Shown here one piece after another: positions 1-7,961 of a DNA stretch of 17,952 nt. The position numbers were made by a program, and so were the translations under genes. This DNA is from JAZQNC01 sp045536155 (GTDB lineage: Bacteria; Bacillota; Clostridia; Oscillospirales; CAG-272). The notes under the pieces were generated by a model. It saw only the letters and a program-made list of their open reading frames with translations, searched no databases and had not been told where the DNA came from. Each line of letters opens with the position of its first letter. Positions within the stretch are counted from its first letter, which is position 1. The stretch spans positions 1-17,952 of the forward strand of contig JAZSMZ010000117.1 in assembly GCA_045536155.1 (NCBI GenBank), written 5' to 3'.

Positions 1-3
1 ATT

Positions 4-73
4 ATATCATGCTTGCGAAGCGAGTATTTCATACGGCAGCACCGTATATCATATCGCACAAGCGATATATCAT
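4..73. repeat. Array of mini-hairpins separated by ATATCAT units
   Basis: The heptamer ATATCAT (one copy ATTTCAT) starts at 4, 26, 46 and 67, a period of 20-22 bases. Between the copies sit three small inverted repeats: GCTT-gcg-AAGC (11-21), ACGG-cagca-CCGT (33-45) and ATCGC-acaa-GCGAT (53-66). The array abuts the promoter of the truncated four-helix-bundle gene. The regular spacing and different arm sequences suggest an organised element rather than chance. Its function is unknown to me; a protein-binding array or part of a repeated cassette are both possible. Confidence 0.55.
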
Positions 74-101
74 TGAAAATCACAACAAATTATGATATAA
101 T
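73..101 (+). promoter_or_regulatory. Sigma-A promoter of the truncated four-helix-bundle gene
   Basis: TTGAAA at 73-78 and a perfect TATAAT at 96-101 are separated by 17 bases. The expected start is about 108, just ahead of the AAGGAAGG ribosome binding site near 109-116. The last ATATCAT unit of the hairpin array overlaps the -35 box, so the array may influence this promoter. Confidence 0.75.
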
Positions 102-123
102 TACATTGAAGGAAGGTGCGTTT

Positions 124-252
124 ATGTCCGAAAACAAATTACTTGACTTATCTTTTGAATTTGCAGTTGCTATTGTGAATCTTGTTGACGGTGTAACTGC
201 CCCCCAAAAATCGGGCGGCGACGTCAGAAATCCGAATCTCATCTCACGATGA
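124..252 (+). pseudogene. Truncated four-helix-bundle (S23/IVP-type) protein gene
   Basis: The 42-codon frame begins MSENKLLDLSFEFAVAIVNL and reaches ...VDGVTAP. I recognise this as the N-terminus of the four-helix-bundle family related to 23S rRNA intervening-sequence proteins, which normally run to about 115-125 residues. After about codon 28 the match is lost: the frame runs through a C/A-rich stretch, enters a terminator hairpin and stops at TGA 250-252. Promoter, ribosome binding site and first helix are intact, so a deletion probably removed the rest and joined the 5' end to a foreign terminator. Whether the 42-residue remnant is translated is unknown. Family assignment rests on memory of the N-terminal sequence. 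Confidence 0.6.
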
Positions 253-270
253 TGGGGTTCGGATTTTTCT
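228..270 (+). terminator. Rho-independent terminator
   Basis: A 16-bp stem pairs 228-243 with 251-266, including two G-U pairs, around a 7-base loop. A TTTTT run lies at 264-268. It sits at the stop of the truncated gene and would end its transcript. Confidence 0.8.
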
Positions 271-334
271 TTGTTCACTGCACCAGCGGCAATAGTCCGA
301 GCCTTATCACTTGATGGGGTTCGGATTTTTCTTT
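250..334 (+). repeat. 23-bp direct repeat of a terminator 3' half
   Basis: Positions 250-272 and 312-334 are identical over 23 bases, 62 bp apart. The repeat covers the descending arm and T-tract of the first terminator. It probably arose by local duplication or by joining two related intergenic ends at the truncation scar. Confidence 0.7.
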
Positions 335-335
335 T
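296..335 (+). terminator. Second terminator-like hairpin
   Basis: TCCGAGCC (296-303) pairs with GGTTCGGA (318-325) with one G-U pair, followed by TTTTTC and more T. Its 3' arm and T-tract copy those of the previous terminator, while the 5' arm differs, so it looks like a partial duplication that found a new pairing partner. Confidence 0.5.
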
Positions 336-411
336 TTGGGACGCGCTAAAAAGGTCAGCTTTTTGCGCTCTCGATTTATTTGGATTTTTATCGGTTATAT
401 CTTCATTTTTC

Positions 412-441
412 TTGACAAATACATTTCGTTCATGTTAAACT
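412..441 (+). promoter_or_regulatory. Promoter of first phosphoesterase lipoprotein gene
   Basis: TTGACA at 412-417 is followed, after 18 bases, by TAAACT at 436-441 with an extended TG at 433-434. TTAAAC at 435-440, with 17 bp spacing, is an alternative -10. The predicted start lies about 40 bases upstream of the ATG at 486. Confidence 0.6.
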
Positions 442-485
442 TTCGGTATAAAATCGATTGCAATGAAGCTTTAATGAGGTACGAT

Positions 486-2531
486 ATGAAAAAGATACTG
501 TCCGTCTTACTCGTTCTGCTAATGCTTTTGGGCGCATTTGTTTCCTGCGCTCCCGAAAGAGGCAACGACGAAACCGCCGGCGACGAAATCGCCGTCGATA
601 CAACATCGGCAGAAAACGTTGAAGAATCGGGCGAATTTCGCCCTGTGCTGCGCTTTGCGGTGTCGAGCGATATTCACATATATCCCGAAATACCGAACAA
701 TGCCGCCAAGGTTGAAAAAATGCTCATTCAGCTTGCCGAATACGCCAAGGCAGGGCACGACGGATACGACCGTCTCGACGCGATGATCATCGCGGGCGAC
801 ATTGGCAATACCGGCATTCTCGATCAATGGAGAGTGGCAAAATCGCTTCTCGACCGCCATCTGCCAAACGAAACGAGACAGCTGCTCGCAATGGGCAACC
901 ACGATCACGGTCACGGAGCGGAAAGTCAAAAGGTGTTTGACATGGTATTCCATGACTGCGCCTCGATAAGCGACACCGTTATAGGCGGGTATCATTTCAT
1001 ACTCGCATCCGACGACGGTATCCACGGATACGACATGACCGCAGCCGCAGCCGAGAGGATCGATTCGATGATCGCATCGGCGGTTGCCGACAGCGGTCCC
1101 GACAAGCCGATCTTCGTAATCAACCACCTCGGCGATTCCCCCATTATCACGCCCAACAGCCTCGGTTTTGACTCGCTTTATGATATTTTAAGCAAATACG
1201 ACAACACCGTTCTTTTTTCGGGCCACACACACGCCGTAACAAACGATGAGCGCTCGGTAATTCAAGAAAATTTCACCCGCATTCACACGGGCGCAGTCTA
1301 CAATTATCATATGGACGATTACACCGGCGGAGAATACTTTGAAGAATACGACAATGAAAACTATTCTCAGTGCTGGATCGTTGAGCTTGACGCGCAAAGC
1401 AGAATGAGATTGCGCTGCTGGGACGTTATACAAGGCAGATTCGTCGGTCAGACGCGTATGATCGAAGCGTGGGGAAAGGAAAATTTCGTATACACTCGGG
1501 ACCGTTACAAGTCCGACGATATTTTCTTTGACGACAGCGCATCGGTCGTCGTAGCTCCCATTGCGCCCGATGCAGTTACCGTCACTTTTCCTGCCGTATC
1601 CGAGAATTCCCTTCTCGGCAAGCTTTACGAGATAAAGATAACCGACGAGGACTGGCAGACGGTTACGAAGATATATAAGCAATGCGAATATTTCAGAACG
1701 GGTCCCGACACACTTTTAAGCGTAACGGTACGCGATCTTGAGCCGGGACGAAGCTACAATGCCGTCGTTCGTGCCATAAATCCCCTCTTCCAATCGCAAA
1801 TAAACGAATTGGCCGCCCTTTATTCAATGCCCATAACCGCAAACTTTTCTCTTTCCAACTATCCGTCGAGCCTTACACCCGATCTCGCGTGCATCGAGAT
1901 AACCGAAAATGGCATCTCGAACGAAGCTCCCTTTGCCCTCTCCGTCACTGCAAGCGGTTCTCCCATCATCAGCTATGACGAGAGCATCGGCAAAAACGTC
2001 ATCACCTTTGACGGAACGTCGGGCAGCACCGTAAAAGTGGGTCCCTACACTCCATATTCCTACCTCATCGGCAAGAAATTCACCTTTGAGGCCTATTTCA
2101 AAGTGGATGCCGCACCCGGGATTTCCTATCTGCCGATAATATCGGCGCAGCACAATGCCGCCTTCGGACTGACCGCCTCCGCTTTTGAAAACGGTAAGGG
2201 AACGATCAATTTCCGTCTCAGCGATGCCCGCTTCCGCTTCAAAAACGTGGGATTTGAATATGCCGTCGGCGAGTACTATCACGTTGTGGCGGTATACAAC
2301 GGCTCAAATCTCGCCCTTTACGTCAACGGCGAGAAGGCAGGCGAGATCGAAACGAAAAATGAAATTCTTTTGCCCACCGAATCGGCACAGTACATCTGCT
2401 TTGGTGCCTCGCCAAACGGCGTAGGTGAATGCGAATCACTTTCCCGCTGCACCGTTGCAGGCTTTAATCTCTACTCCTATACGATGGATGCCGAGCAGGT
2501 AGCAAAGGCTTACGAAAGAATGACCAAATAA
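486..2531 (+). CDS. Metallophosphoesterase-LamG lipoprotein, copy 1
   Basis: A 681-residue secreted lipoprotein. The start at 486 is chosen because GAGGT lies 5 bases upstream and a signal peptide follows directly; the open frame extends upstream to 336 without support. Residues 1-20 are a lipoprotein signal ending FVS-C21, so C21 is the likely lipidated residue. Residues about 55-320 carry calcineurin-type phosphoesterase motifs in order: D62-x-H64, G104-D105, GNHD at 137-140, H214 and GHTH at 246-249. These are the expected dinuclear metal ligands, so the domain should be active. A fibronectin III-like region spans about 355-450. A LamG/concanavalin-like domain (about 495-675) may bind glycan or surface. 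The substrate cannot be read from sequence; nucleotides, phosphodiesters or phospholipids are possible. A paralogue follows 82 bases downstream, with no terminator seen between them. Confidence 0.85.
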   Translation: MKKILSVLLVLLMLLGAFVSCAPERGNDETAGDEIAVDTTSAENVEESGEFRPVLRFAVSSDIHIYPEIPNNAAKVEKMLIQLAEYAKAGHDGYDRLDAMIIAGDIGNTGILDQWRVAKSLLDRHLPNETRQLLAMGNHDHGHGAESQKVFDMVFHDCASISDTVIGGYHFILASDDGIHGYDMTAAAAERIDSMIASAVADSGPDKPIFVINHLGDSPIITPNSLGFDSLYDILSKYDNTVLFSGHTHAVTNDERSVIQENFTRIHTGAVYNYHMDDYTGGEYFEEYDNENYSQCWIVELDAQSRMRLRCWDVIQGRFVGQTRMIEAWGKENFVYTRDRYKSDDIFFDDSASVVVAPIAPDAVTVTFPAVSENSLLGKLYEIKITDEDWQTVTKIYKQCEYFRTGPDTLLSVTVRDLEPGRSYNAVVRAINPLFQSQINELAALYSMPITANFSLSNYPSSLTPDLACIEITENGISNEAPFALSVTASGSPIISYDESIGKNVITFDGTSGSTVKVGPYTPYSYLIGKKFTFEAYFKVDAAPGISYLPIISAQHNAAFGLTASAFENGKGTINFRLSDARFRFKNVGFEYAVGEYYHVVAVYNGSNLALYVNGEKAGEIETKNEILLPTESAQYICFGASPNGVGECESLSRCTVAGFNLYSYTMDAEQVAKAYERMTK

Positions 2532-2550
2532 TAAAAGCAAAATAATTTTG

Positions 2551-2579
2551 TTGACAAATAACTTTGGCCATATTATACT
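2551..2579 (+). promoter_or_regulatory. Promoter of second phosphoesterase lipoprotein gene
   Basis: TTGACA at 2551-2556, a 17-base spacer and TATACT at 2574-2579. It lies in the short gap after copy 1, so copy 2 can be expressed alone as well as by read-through. Confidence 0.75.
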
Positions 2580-2613
2580 CCACATATACATCAAACCCGA
2601 AAGAGGTCACGAT

Positions 2614-4638
2614 ATGAAAAAGACAATATCAGCCTTACTCGTTCTGCTCATGCTTTTGGGCACATTTGTTTCCTGCGCTCCCGAAAGCGGCACCAACGAT
2701 ATCACCGGCGATACAACTTCAGCCAAAATCATTGAAGAAACTGACGAATTCCGCCCGGTACTGCGTTTTGCGGTCACCAGCGACATTCACATAACAAACA
2801 CCGCGCTGGATAATTCCACAAAGCTTGCAATGATGATCAAGCGTCTGAGCGAATACTCCGCCGGCGGATACGACAAGCTCGATGCCGTCGTCATCACGGG
2901 CGACATCGCCGATAACGGCTGGACCGAGCAGTGGCTCGATGCCAAAAAGGTGCTTGACGAATACATGCCCGACGATGTCAAGCAGATTATCGCCATGGGC
3001 AACCACGACTATTACAAGCACGCAGAAGAGAGTGTCCGTCTGTTTGAGCAGATATTCACCGACTGCGCATCCACAAGCGACACCGTTATAAACGGCTACC
3101 ACTTCATCATCGCCGCCGATGATCTGAACGGATACAGCATCTCTGCCGCTCAGGCCAAGAAGATCGATTCGATGATATCCGCGGCGGTTGCCGACGGAAA
3201 GGGTGAGAAGCCCGTTTTCGTTATCAATCACATTGGCAATCCTCCCGTTGAAGGATCTGAAGATCCTGCGATAAGCTCGCTTTGGGACATTACAAAAAAA
3301 TATGACAATGTTGTCCTCTTTACCGGACACACTCATTCTATCCTTCACGACGAGCGTTCTGTGACACAGGGTGATTTCACCCGAATCCATGTCGGCTCGC
3401 TCTATCAGTTCCATCTGCCTACCTACTCAGGCGATGGAGACATAGAATATGACAACGAAAGCAATGCACAGTGCTGGCTTGTCGAGGTTGATGCCCAAAA
3501 CCGTATGCAGATGCGCTGCTGGGATATTTACCAGGACAAATTCGTCGGCCGCACCTGGCTGTTTGAGTCATGGGATAAAGAGAATTTTGTATACACGAAA
3601 AACCACTTTACATCTGATGACATCTTCTTTGCCGACGATGCATCCGTCAGCGTGACACCCGTTTCCGTAGATGAAGTGAAGGTCACATTCCCGCCCGTTG
3701 CCGAAGCCTCGCTTCTCGGCAAGGTATACGAAGTAACCGTTAAAGACAGCGAAGGCAATGTTGCCGCGCAGCTTCACCGCGGTTGCAAATACTTCCTTTC
3801 AGATCATGAAACGCCCCTCAGCGTAAACGTCCCCACTTTAGTTCCCGGACGTGAGTACACCGTCTCTGTCCGCGCGATGAACAATCCGTATTCGTCAAAC
3901 ATCCTCGAATCCGAAGATACCCTCTATTCGCAGCCGATCAGCTCCGATTTTTCAATAACCAACTACTCGCTTGATCTGAAAGCCGATCTTGTTGATACCG
4001 TCATTACCGAAAGCGGAATTTCAAACGCCGCGCCCTTTGACTTCCCCTTTATTGCAACCAAAACTCCCGTAATCAGCTATGACGAGAGCATCGGCAAAAA
4101 CGTCATCACCTTTGACGGAACGTCGGACAGCACCGTAAAAGCAGGTCCGTACACACACTACTCCAAATTCATCAGCAGCGAAATGACTTTTGAGGCCTAT
4201 TTCAAAGTGGATGCCGCACCCGGCACCTCCTATCTGCCGATAATATCGGCGCAGCACAATGCCGCCTTCGGACTGACCGCCTCCGCTTTTGAAAACGGTA
4301 AGGGAACCGTTGATTTCCGTCTTAGCGATGCACGCTTCCGCTTCAAAAATATCGGATTTGAATATACCGTTGACGAATATTACCATGTCACCGCTGTATA
4401 CAATGGCTCAACCCTTGCGCTCTACCTGAACGGCGAGCTTGCAGATGAGATTGAAACGAAAAACACGATTCTCCTGCCCACCGAAACAGCGCAATACATT
4501 TGCTTCGGCTCATCACCCGACGGCGCAGGTGAATGCGAATCTCTTTCATACTGCACCGTTGCAGATTTCAATCTCTACTCCTATGCAATGGATGCCGAGC
4601 AGGTCAAGACCGTTTACGAAAGAACGACAGCTAAATAA
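2614..4638 (+). CDS. Metallophosphoesterase-LamG lipoprotein, copy 2
   Basis: A 674-residue paralogue of the preceding gene with the same architecture. AGAGGT at 2602-2607 sets the start at 2614. The signal peptide ends FVS-C21. Metal-binding motifs are complete: D57-x-H59, G96-D97, GNHD at 129-132, H206 and GHTH at 238-241. A fibronectin-like segment and a LamG-type C-terminus follow. Proteins 1 and 2 differ at many sites in the catalytic half but are nearly identical in parts of the LamG domain, down to the DNA: 4072-4126 matches 1968-2022 over 55 bases and 4228-4307 matches 2124-2203 over 80 bases. Both copies keep catalytic residues, so neither looks like a pseudogene. They may act on different substrates while binding a common surface ligand, but that is inference. 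Confidence 0.85.
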   Translation: MKKTISALLVLLMLLGTFVSCAPESGTNDITGDTTSAKIIEETDEFRPVLRFAVTSDIHITNTALDNSTKLAMMIKRLSEYSAGGYDKLDAVVITGDIADNGWTEQWLDAKKVLDEYMPDDVKQIIAMGNHDYYKHAEESVRLFEQIFTDCASTSDTVINGYHFIIAADDLNGYSISAAQAKKIDSMISAAVADGKGEKPVFVINHIGNPPVEGSEDPAISSLWDITKKYDNVVLFTGHTHSILHDERSVTQGDFTRIHVGSLYQFHLPTYSGDGDIEYDNESNAQCWLVEVDAQNRMQMRCWDIYQDKFVGRTWLFESWDKENFVYTKNHFTSDDIFFADDASVSVTPVSVDEVKVTFPPVAEASLLGKVYEVTVKDSEGNVAAQLHRGCKYFLSDHETPLSVNVPTLVPGREYTVSVRAMNNPYSSNILESEDTLYSQPISSDFSITNYSLDLKADLVDTVITESGISNAAPFDFPFIATKTPVISYDESIGKNVITFDGTSDSTVKAGPYTHYSKFISSEMTFEAYFKVDAAPGTSYLPIISAQHNAAFGLTASAFENGKGTVDFRLSDARFRFKNIGFEYTVDEYYHVTAVYNGSTLALYLNGELADEIETKNTILLPTETAQYICFGSSPDGAGECESLSYCTVADFNLYSYAMDAEQVKTVYERTTAK

Positions 4639-4643
4639 AAGCC

Positions 4644-4681
4644 AAACGATCGGGTATGACTCGCATACCCGATCGTTTTTT
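4644..4681 (+). terminator. Strong rho-independent terminator
   Basis: A perfect 15-bp stem (4644-4658 with 4664-4678) closes a 5-base loop and runs into T at 4676-4681. It begins 5 bases after the stop of phosphoesterase copy 2 and separates that pair from the recA operon. Confidence 0.93.
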
Positions 4682-4734
4682 ACCCCTCTGCCGCATTTTT
4701 ATTTCGCTCGATACAATAATATTGGCGTTTTCTA

Positions 4735-4763
4735 TTGACATTCCTATTATATTGGTATATAAT
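4735..4763 (+). promoter_or_regulatory. recA promoter P1, full consensus
   Basis: TTGACA at 4735-4740, 17 bases, TATAAT at 4758-4763: a perfect sigma-A consensus. It would give a leader of about 150 bases before recA. Confidence 0.85.
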
Positions 4764-4831
4764 ATAGCCACACAAATAAAAACGGTACGGCTTGCAGCTC
4801 TGTAAATTTTTATATTTTTAACCGCCTCCCC

Positions 4832-4860
4832 TTGTAAAAATCGCTGTAATGAGTTATAAT
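4832..4860 (+). promoter_or_regulatory. recA promoter P2
   Basis: TTGTAA at 4832-4837, 17 bases, TATAAT at 4855-4860. It would start transcription about 50 bases ahead of the recA ATG. I see no GAAC or GTTC half-site anywhere in 4683-4918, so a Bacillus-type LexA box is absent from both promoters. Confidence 0.65.
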
Positions 4861-4918
4861 TATATCAAATGCATAAAACGTACCTTAAATTGAAAGAAAT
4901 TGAAAGGGATCACATATT

Positions 4919-6037
4919 ATGAAAGCATCAAAGAGCACAAAAAAGCCCATTGAACTTATCCCCCAGACCAATTCAGAGGAAAGAAGAAAAGCGCTTGATA
5001 CCGCCATTACCGCTATAACAAAGCAGTACGGTCAGGGTGCCATTATGAAGCTTGGCGACAACGCGAACATGAATGTCACCGCTGTTCCCACCGGCTCGCT
5101 TTCCCTTGATATGGCCCTCGGTATCGGAGGAGTTCCCAAGGGAAGAATTGTTGAAATATTCGGTCCCGAATCTTCAGGTAAAACCACCGTTGCGCTCCAC
5201 ATCGTTGCTGAAGTGCAAAAGCAGGGCGGTATCGGCGCGTTTATCGATGCCGAGCATGCGCTCGATCCTACATACGCAAAGGCTCTCGGAGTTGACACGA
5301 GCGATCTGCTTGTTTCCCAGCCTGACAGCGGAGAACAGGCGCTCGAGATCACCGAATCGCTGCTCCGCTCGGGCGCTGTCGACGTTATCGTTGTCGACTC
5401 GGTTGCCGCCCTCGTTCCCCAGCAGGAGATCGACGGCGACATGGGCTCTTCCCACGTCGGTCTGCACGCACGCCTTATGTCGCAGGCACTTCGTAAACTC
5501 TCGGGTGCTATTGCAAAATCGAACTGTGTAGTTATATTCATAAACCAGCTCCGCGAAAAGGTTGGTGTTATGTACGGCAATCCCGAAACCACCACAGGCG
5601 GACGCGCGCTGAAATTCTATGCATCTGTCCGTATCGAGATCCGCCGTGCCGAGATCCTCAAAAACGGAAGCGAATCCTACGGCTCGCACGTTAAGGCAAA
5701 GGTAGTCAAAAATAAGGTTGCTCCCCCCTTCAAGGTTGCAGAATTCGACATCCTCTACGGCGAGGGTATTTCCAAGACAAGCGAGCTTGTTGAGATCGGT
5801 TCGGAGCTCGGAATAATCGAAAAGAGCGGTTCATGGTTCTCCTACAACGGAAGCCGCCTCGCGCAGGGCAAGGAAAACTGCCGCAAGTATCTCGAGGAAA
5901 ACCCCGACATTGCCGCCGAGGTAGAGGAAAAGATCCGCGCCGAGCGCGACAAGGTCGACGAGCTTCTCGCGGTATCAGCCGCCGACAGCGACGACGATGA
6001 CGACGATGTTGAACTCTCCCTGCCCGCAGGTGAATAA
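4919..6037 (+). CDS. recA: Recombinase RecA
   Basis: RecA forms filaments on single-stranded DNA, catalyses strand exchange and stimulates LexA self-cleavage. The 372-residue product has the family's usual length. Visible parts are the Walker A loop GPESSGKTT (82-90), catalytic E112 in AEHALDP, Walker B VIVVD ending at D160, loop L1 around 171-181, and loop L2 with the conserved GNPETTTGGRALKF (220-233). The N-terminus is about 16 residues longer than in E. coli. The tail is acidic, with a run of six aspartates, as is common in RecA. GAAAGGG at 4902-4908 supports the ATG at 4919. It heads a tight recA-recX-rimO-pgsA operon, with recX starting on the base after the stop codon. Confidence 0.98.
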   Translation: MKASKSTKKPIELIPQTNSEERRKALDTAITAITKQYGQGAIMKLGDNANMNVTAVPTGSLSLDMALGIGGVPKGRIVEIFGPESSGKTTVALHIVAEVQKQGGIGAFIDAEHALDPTYAKALGVDTSDLLVSQPDSGEQALEITESLLRSGAVDVIVVDSVAALVPQQEIDGDMGSSHVGLHARLMSQALRKLSGAIAKSNCVVIFINQLREKVGVMYGNPETTTGGRALKFYASVRIEIRRAEILKNGSESYGSHVKAKVVKNKVAPPFKVAEFDILYGEGISKTSELVEIGSELGIIEKSGSWFSYNGSRLAQGKENCRKYLEENPDIAAEVEEKIRAERDKVDELLAVSAADSDDDDDDVELSLPAGE

Positions 6038-6583
6038 TTGAGCAAAGCGATTAAATTTTCTGCCGTCACACCCGAAAATGATGATTTTTTTGAAATGCCT
6101 GCCGATGCAGCGGCCGAAAAGTTATCCGACGGGAGCAAAAAAAAGAGCACGCTGAGTGAAAACGAGCGTGCGCTGAAAACGGCAATGAATATACTTGCCT
6201 ATGCCGACAACACAGAGAGAAGGCTTAAAAGAAAGCTTGCCGAGAAGGGCTTTTCGCCCGACGCCGTCAACTACGCCTGCACTTACGTTATCGAAAAAGG
6301 CTATCTGGACGAAAACCGCATGATAGATTCTGCCGTGCGGTCGCTGGTAAAGTTCAAAATGTACGGAAAGGCACGAGTTATCGCCGAGCTTCATCAGAAG
6401 GGATTTCGGCGGGACGTTATCGATTCGTACGATTTCGAGGGCATCGATTTTTACGATGCCTGCCGCCGCATGTTTGAAAAGCGGGGCGGAGTGGGCGACG
6501 AAAAAACGCGTGCATACCTTATCCGCCACGGCCACTCATACAGCGACATCAAGCGCGCATTTTCATCGGAAGATGATTTTTAA
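6038..6583 (+). CDS. recX: RecA modulator RecX
   Basis: RecX binds RecA filaments and limits their extension and activity. The 181-residue product has the alpha-helical triple-repeat character of the family, with typical phrases such as NILAYADNTERRLKRKLAEKG and YVIEKGYLDENR. A low-complexity N-terminal extension of about 45 residues precedes the core. The start is TTG, immediately abutting the recA TAA, with AGGTGA (6028-6033) inside the end of recA as ribosome binding site. This arrangement suggests translational coupling, which would keep RecX low relative to RecA. No independent promoter is seen. Confidence 0.9.
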   Translation: MSKAIKFSAVTPENDDFFEMPADAAAEKLSDGSKKKSTLSENERALKTAMNILAYADNTERRLKRKLAEKGFSPDAVNYACTYVIEKGYLDENRMIDSAVRSLVKFKMYGKARVIAELHQKGFRRDVIDSYDFEGIDFYDACRRMFEKRGGVGDEKTRAYLIRHGHSYSDIKRAFSSEDDF

Positions 6584-6613
6584 ATACATATCACACGAGT
6601 AACACGAGGACTT

Positions 6614-7939
6614 ATGTCAAACACTAAAATAGGATTCATCTCACTCGGCTGTCCCAAAAATCAGATAGACGTTGAGGTCATGCTCCACGACGTTCTCTCG
6701 GCAGGCTACGAGATCACCTCGGAGGACATCGACGCCGACATCATAATCATCAACACCTGCGCCTTTATCGAAAGCGCAAAGCAGGAATCGATCGACAATA
6801 TTTTGGATGCGAATTGGCTTCGCCAGAAAAAGCTGAAGGGAATTATCGTCACCGGATGCATGGCACAGCGCTACCGCGAGCAGGTGCTCGAGCAGCTGCC
6901 CGAGGTTGATGCCATCGTCGGATGCGCAGGTCTGCATAACATTGTCGATGCGATAAAAGCCGTTGAAGCAAAGGAAAAATACGTGTCCCTGCCCCCCATC
7001 GAAGAGATGCCGCTGGGCGGAGAAAGAGTCGTCACATCGGGCGACTTTATGGCATACATTAAGATCGCCGAAGGCTGCGACAACCGCTGCTCCTACTGCG
7101 CTATTCCCGACATCCGCGGCCATTTTCGTTCGAGAACGATCGAGGATATCGTCGCCGAGGCAAAGGATCTTGATGCGCTCGGCATTCGCGAGCTTGTCAT
7201 CGTAGCGCAGGACACCTCGCGCTACGGTCTTGACATTTACGGCGAATACGCCCTGCCCAAGCTGCTTCGCGCAATTACCGATGCCACAAATATTCCGTGG
7301 GTAAGAATGCTTTATTGCTACCCCGACAAGATAACCAACGAGTTTGTTGCCGAAATGAAGAACAACCCGAAGATCGTTCCCTATATCGATCTGCCCATTC
7401 AGCATATTTCGGACAAAATACTCAAAGCCATGCACCGTCACGGCGACAGCGCAATGATCAAATCGGCCATCTCCCGTCTGCGCGAGGCGATGCCCAACAT
7501 CGTTATCCGTTCGACCGCCATCGTCGGCTTCCCCGGCGAAACGGAAGAGGATTTCGACGAGCTTTGCGAATTCATCCGCGATGTAAAGTTTGAGCGATTC
7601 GGCGCCTTCACCTTCTCGCCCGAGGAGGACACCCCCGCCGAAAAGATGCCCGATCAGATCGATGAGCAGACAAAGCAGGACAGACTCGATATCCTCATGG
7701 CCATGCAGCTTCGCAACAGCGAGGAATACAACGAAAAGCAGCTCGGCAAAACGGTCACCGTTCTTTGCGAGGGCTTTGATCCGGTATCCGAAATGCACTT
7801 CGGACGCTGCTATGCCGATGCTCCCGAAATCGACGGTAAGGTCTATTTCTCCGCTCCTGCAAAGATAGCCGAGGGCTCGTTTGTCCGCGTAAAAATCAAA
7901 GAAACGCTCGATTACGATGTGATCGGCGAAGCGCTTTAA
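6614..7939 (+). CDS. rimO: Ribosomal protein S12 methylthiotransferase RimO
   Basis: RimO adds a methylthio group to the conserved aspartate of ribosomal protein S12, using two 4Fe-4S clusters and S-adenosylmethionine. The 441-residue product shows the UPF0004 domain with cluster ligands C13 (SLGCPKNQ), C49 (NTCAF) and C82 (TGCMAQRY), then the radical SAM motif C155-xxx-C159-xx-C162. A TRAM domain occupies about the last 65 residues. SLGCPKNQ rather than a GCQMN-type signature favours RimO over MiaB. ACGAGGA at 6604-6610 supports the ATG. It lies 30 bases after recX and 22 bases before pgsA with no terminator between, so all four genes are probably cotranscribed. Confidence 0.96.
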   Translation: MSNTKIGFISLGCPKNQIDVEVMLHDVLSAGYEITSEDIDADIIIINTCAFIESAKQESIDNILDANWLRQKKLKGIIVTGCMAQRYREQVLEQLPEVDAIVGCAGLHNIVDAIKAVEAKEKYVSLPPIEEMPLGGERVVTSGDFMAYIKIAEGCDNRCSYCAIPDIRGHFRSRTIEDIVAEAKDLDALGIRELVIVAQDTSRYGLDIYGEYALPKLLRAITDATNIPWVRMLYCYPDKITNEFVAEMKNNPKIVPYIDLPIQHISDKILKAMHRHGDSAMIKSAISRLREAMPNIVIRSTAIVGFPGETEEDFDELCEFIRDVKFERFGAFTFSPEEDTPAEKMPDQIDEQTKQDRLDILMAMQLRNSEEYNEKQLGKTVTVLCEGFDPVSEMHFGRCYADAPEIDGKVYFSAPAKIAEGSFVRVKIKETLDYDVIGEAL

Positions 7940-7961
7940 GTATTGGAGGAAAAGTCAGAAA

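Noticed and set aside
336..485. 50-codon N-terminal extension of phosphoesterase copy 1
   Set aside because: The extension would put residues before a good signal peptide and spans the promoter at 412-441; the ribosome binding site supports 486.
2548..2613. 22-codon N-terminal extension of phosphoesterase copy 2
   Set aside because: It overlaps the promoter at 2551-2579, and AGAGGT supports the ATG at 2614 directly before the signal peptide.
6641..7798. 385-codon open frame antisense to rimO
   Set aside because: It lies entirely within rimO and lacks a ribosome binding site or recognisable motifs; it is a shadow of codon usage.
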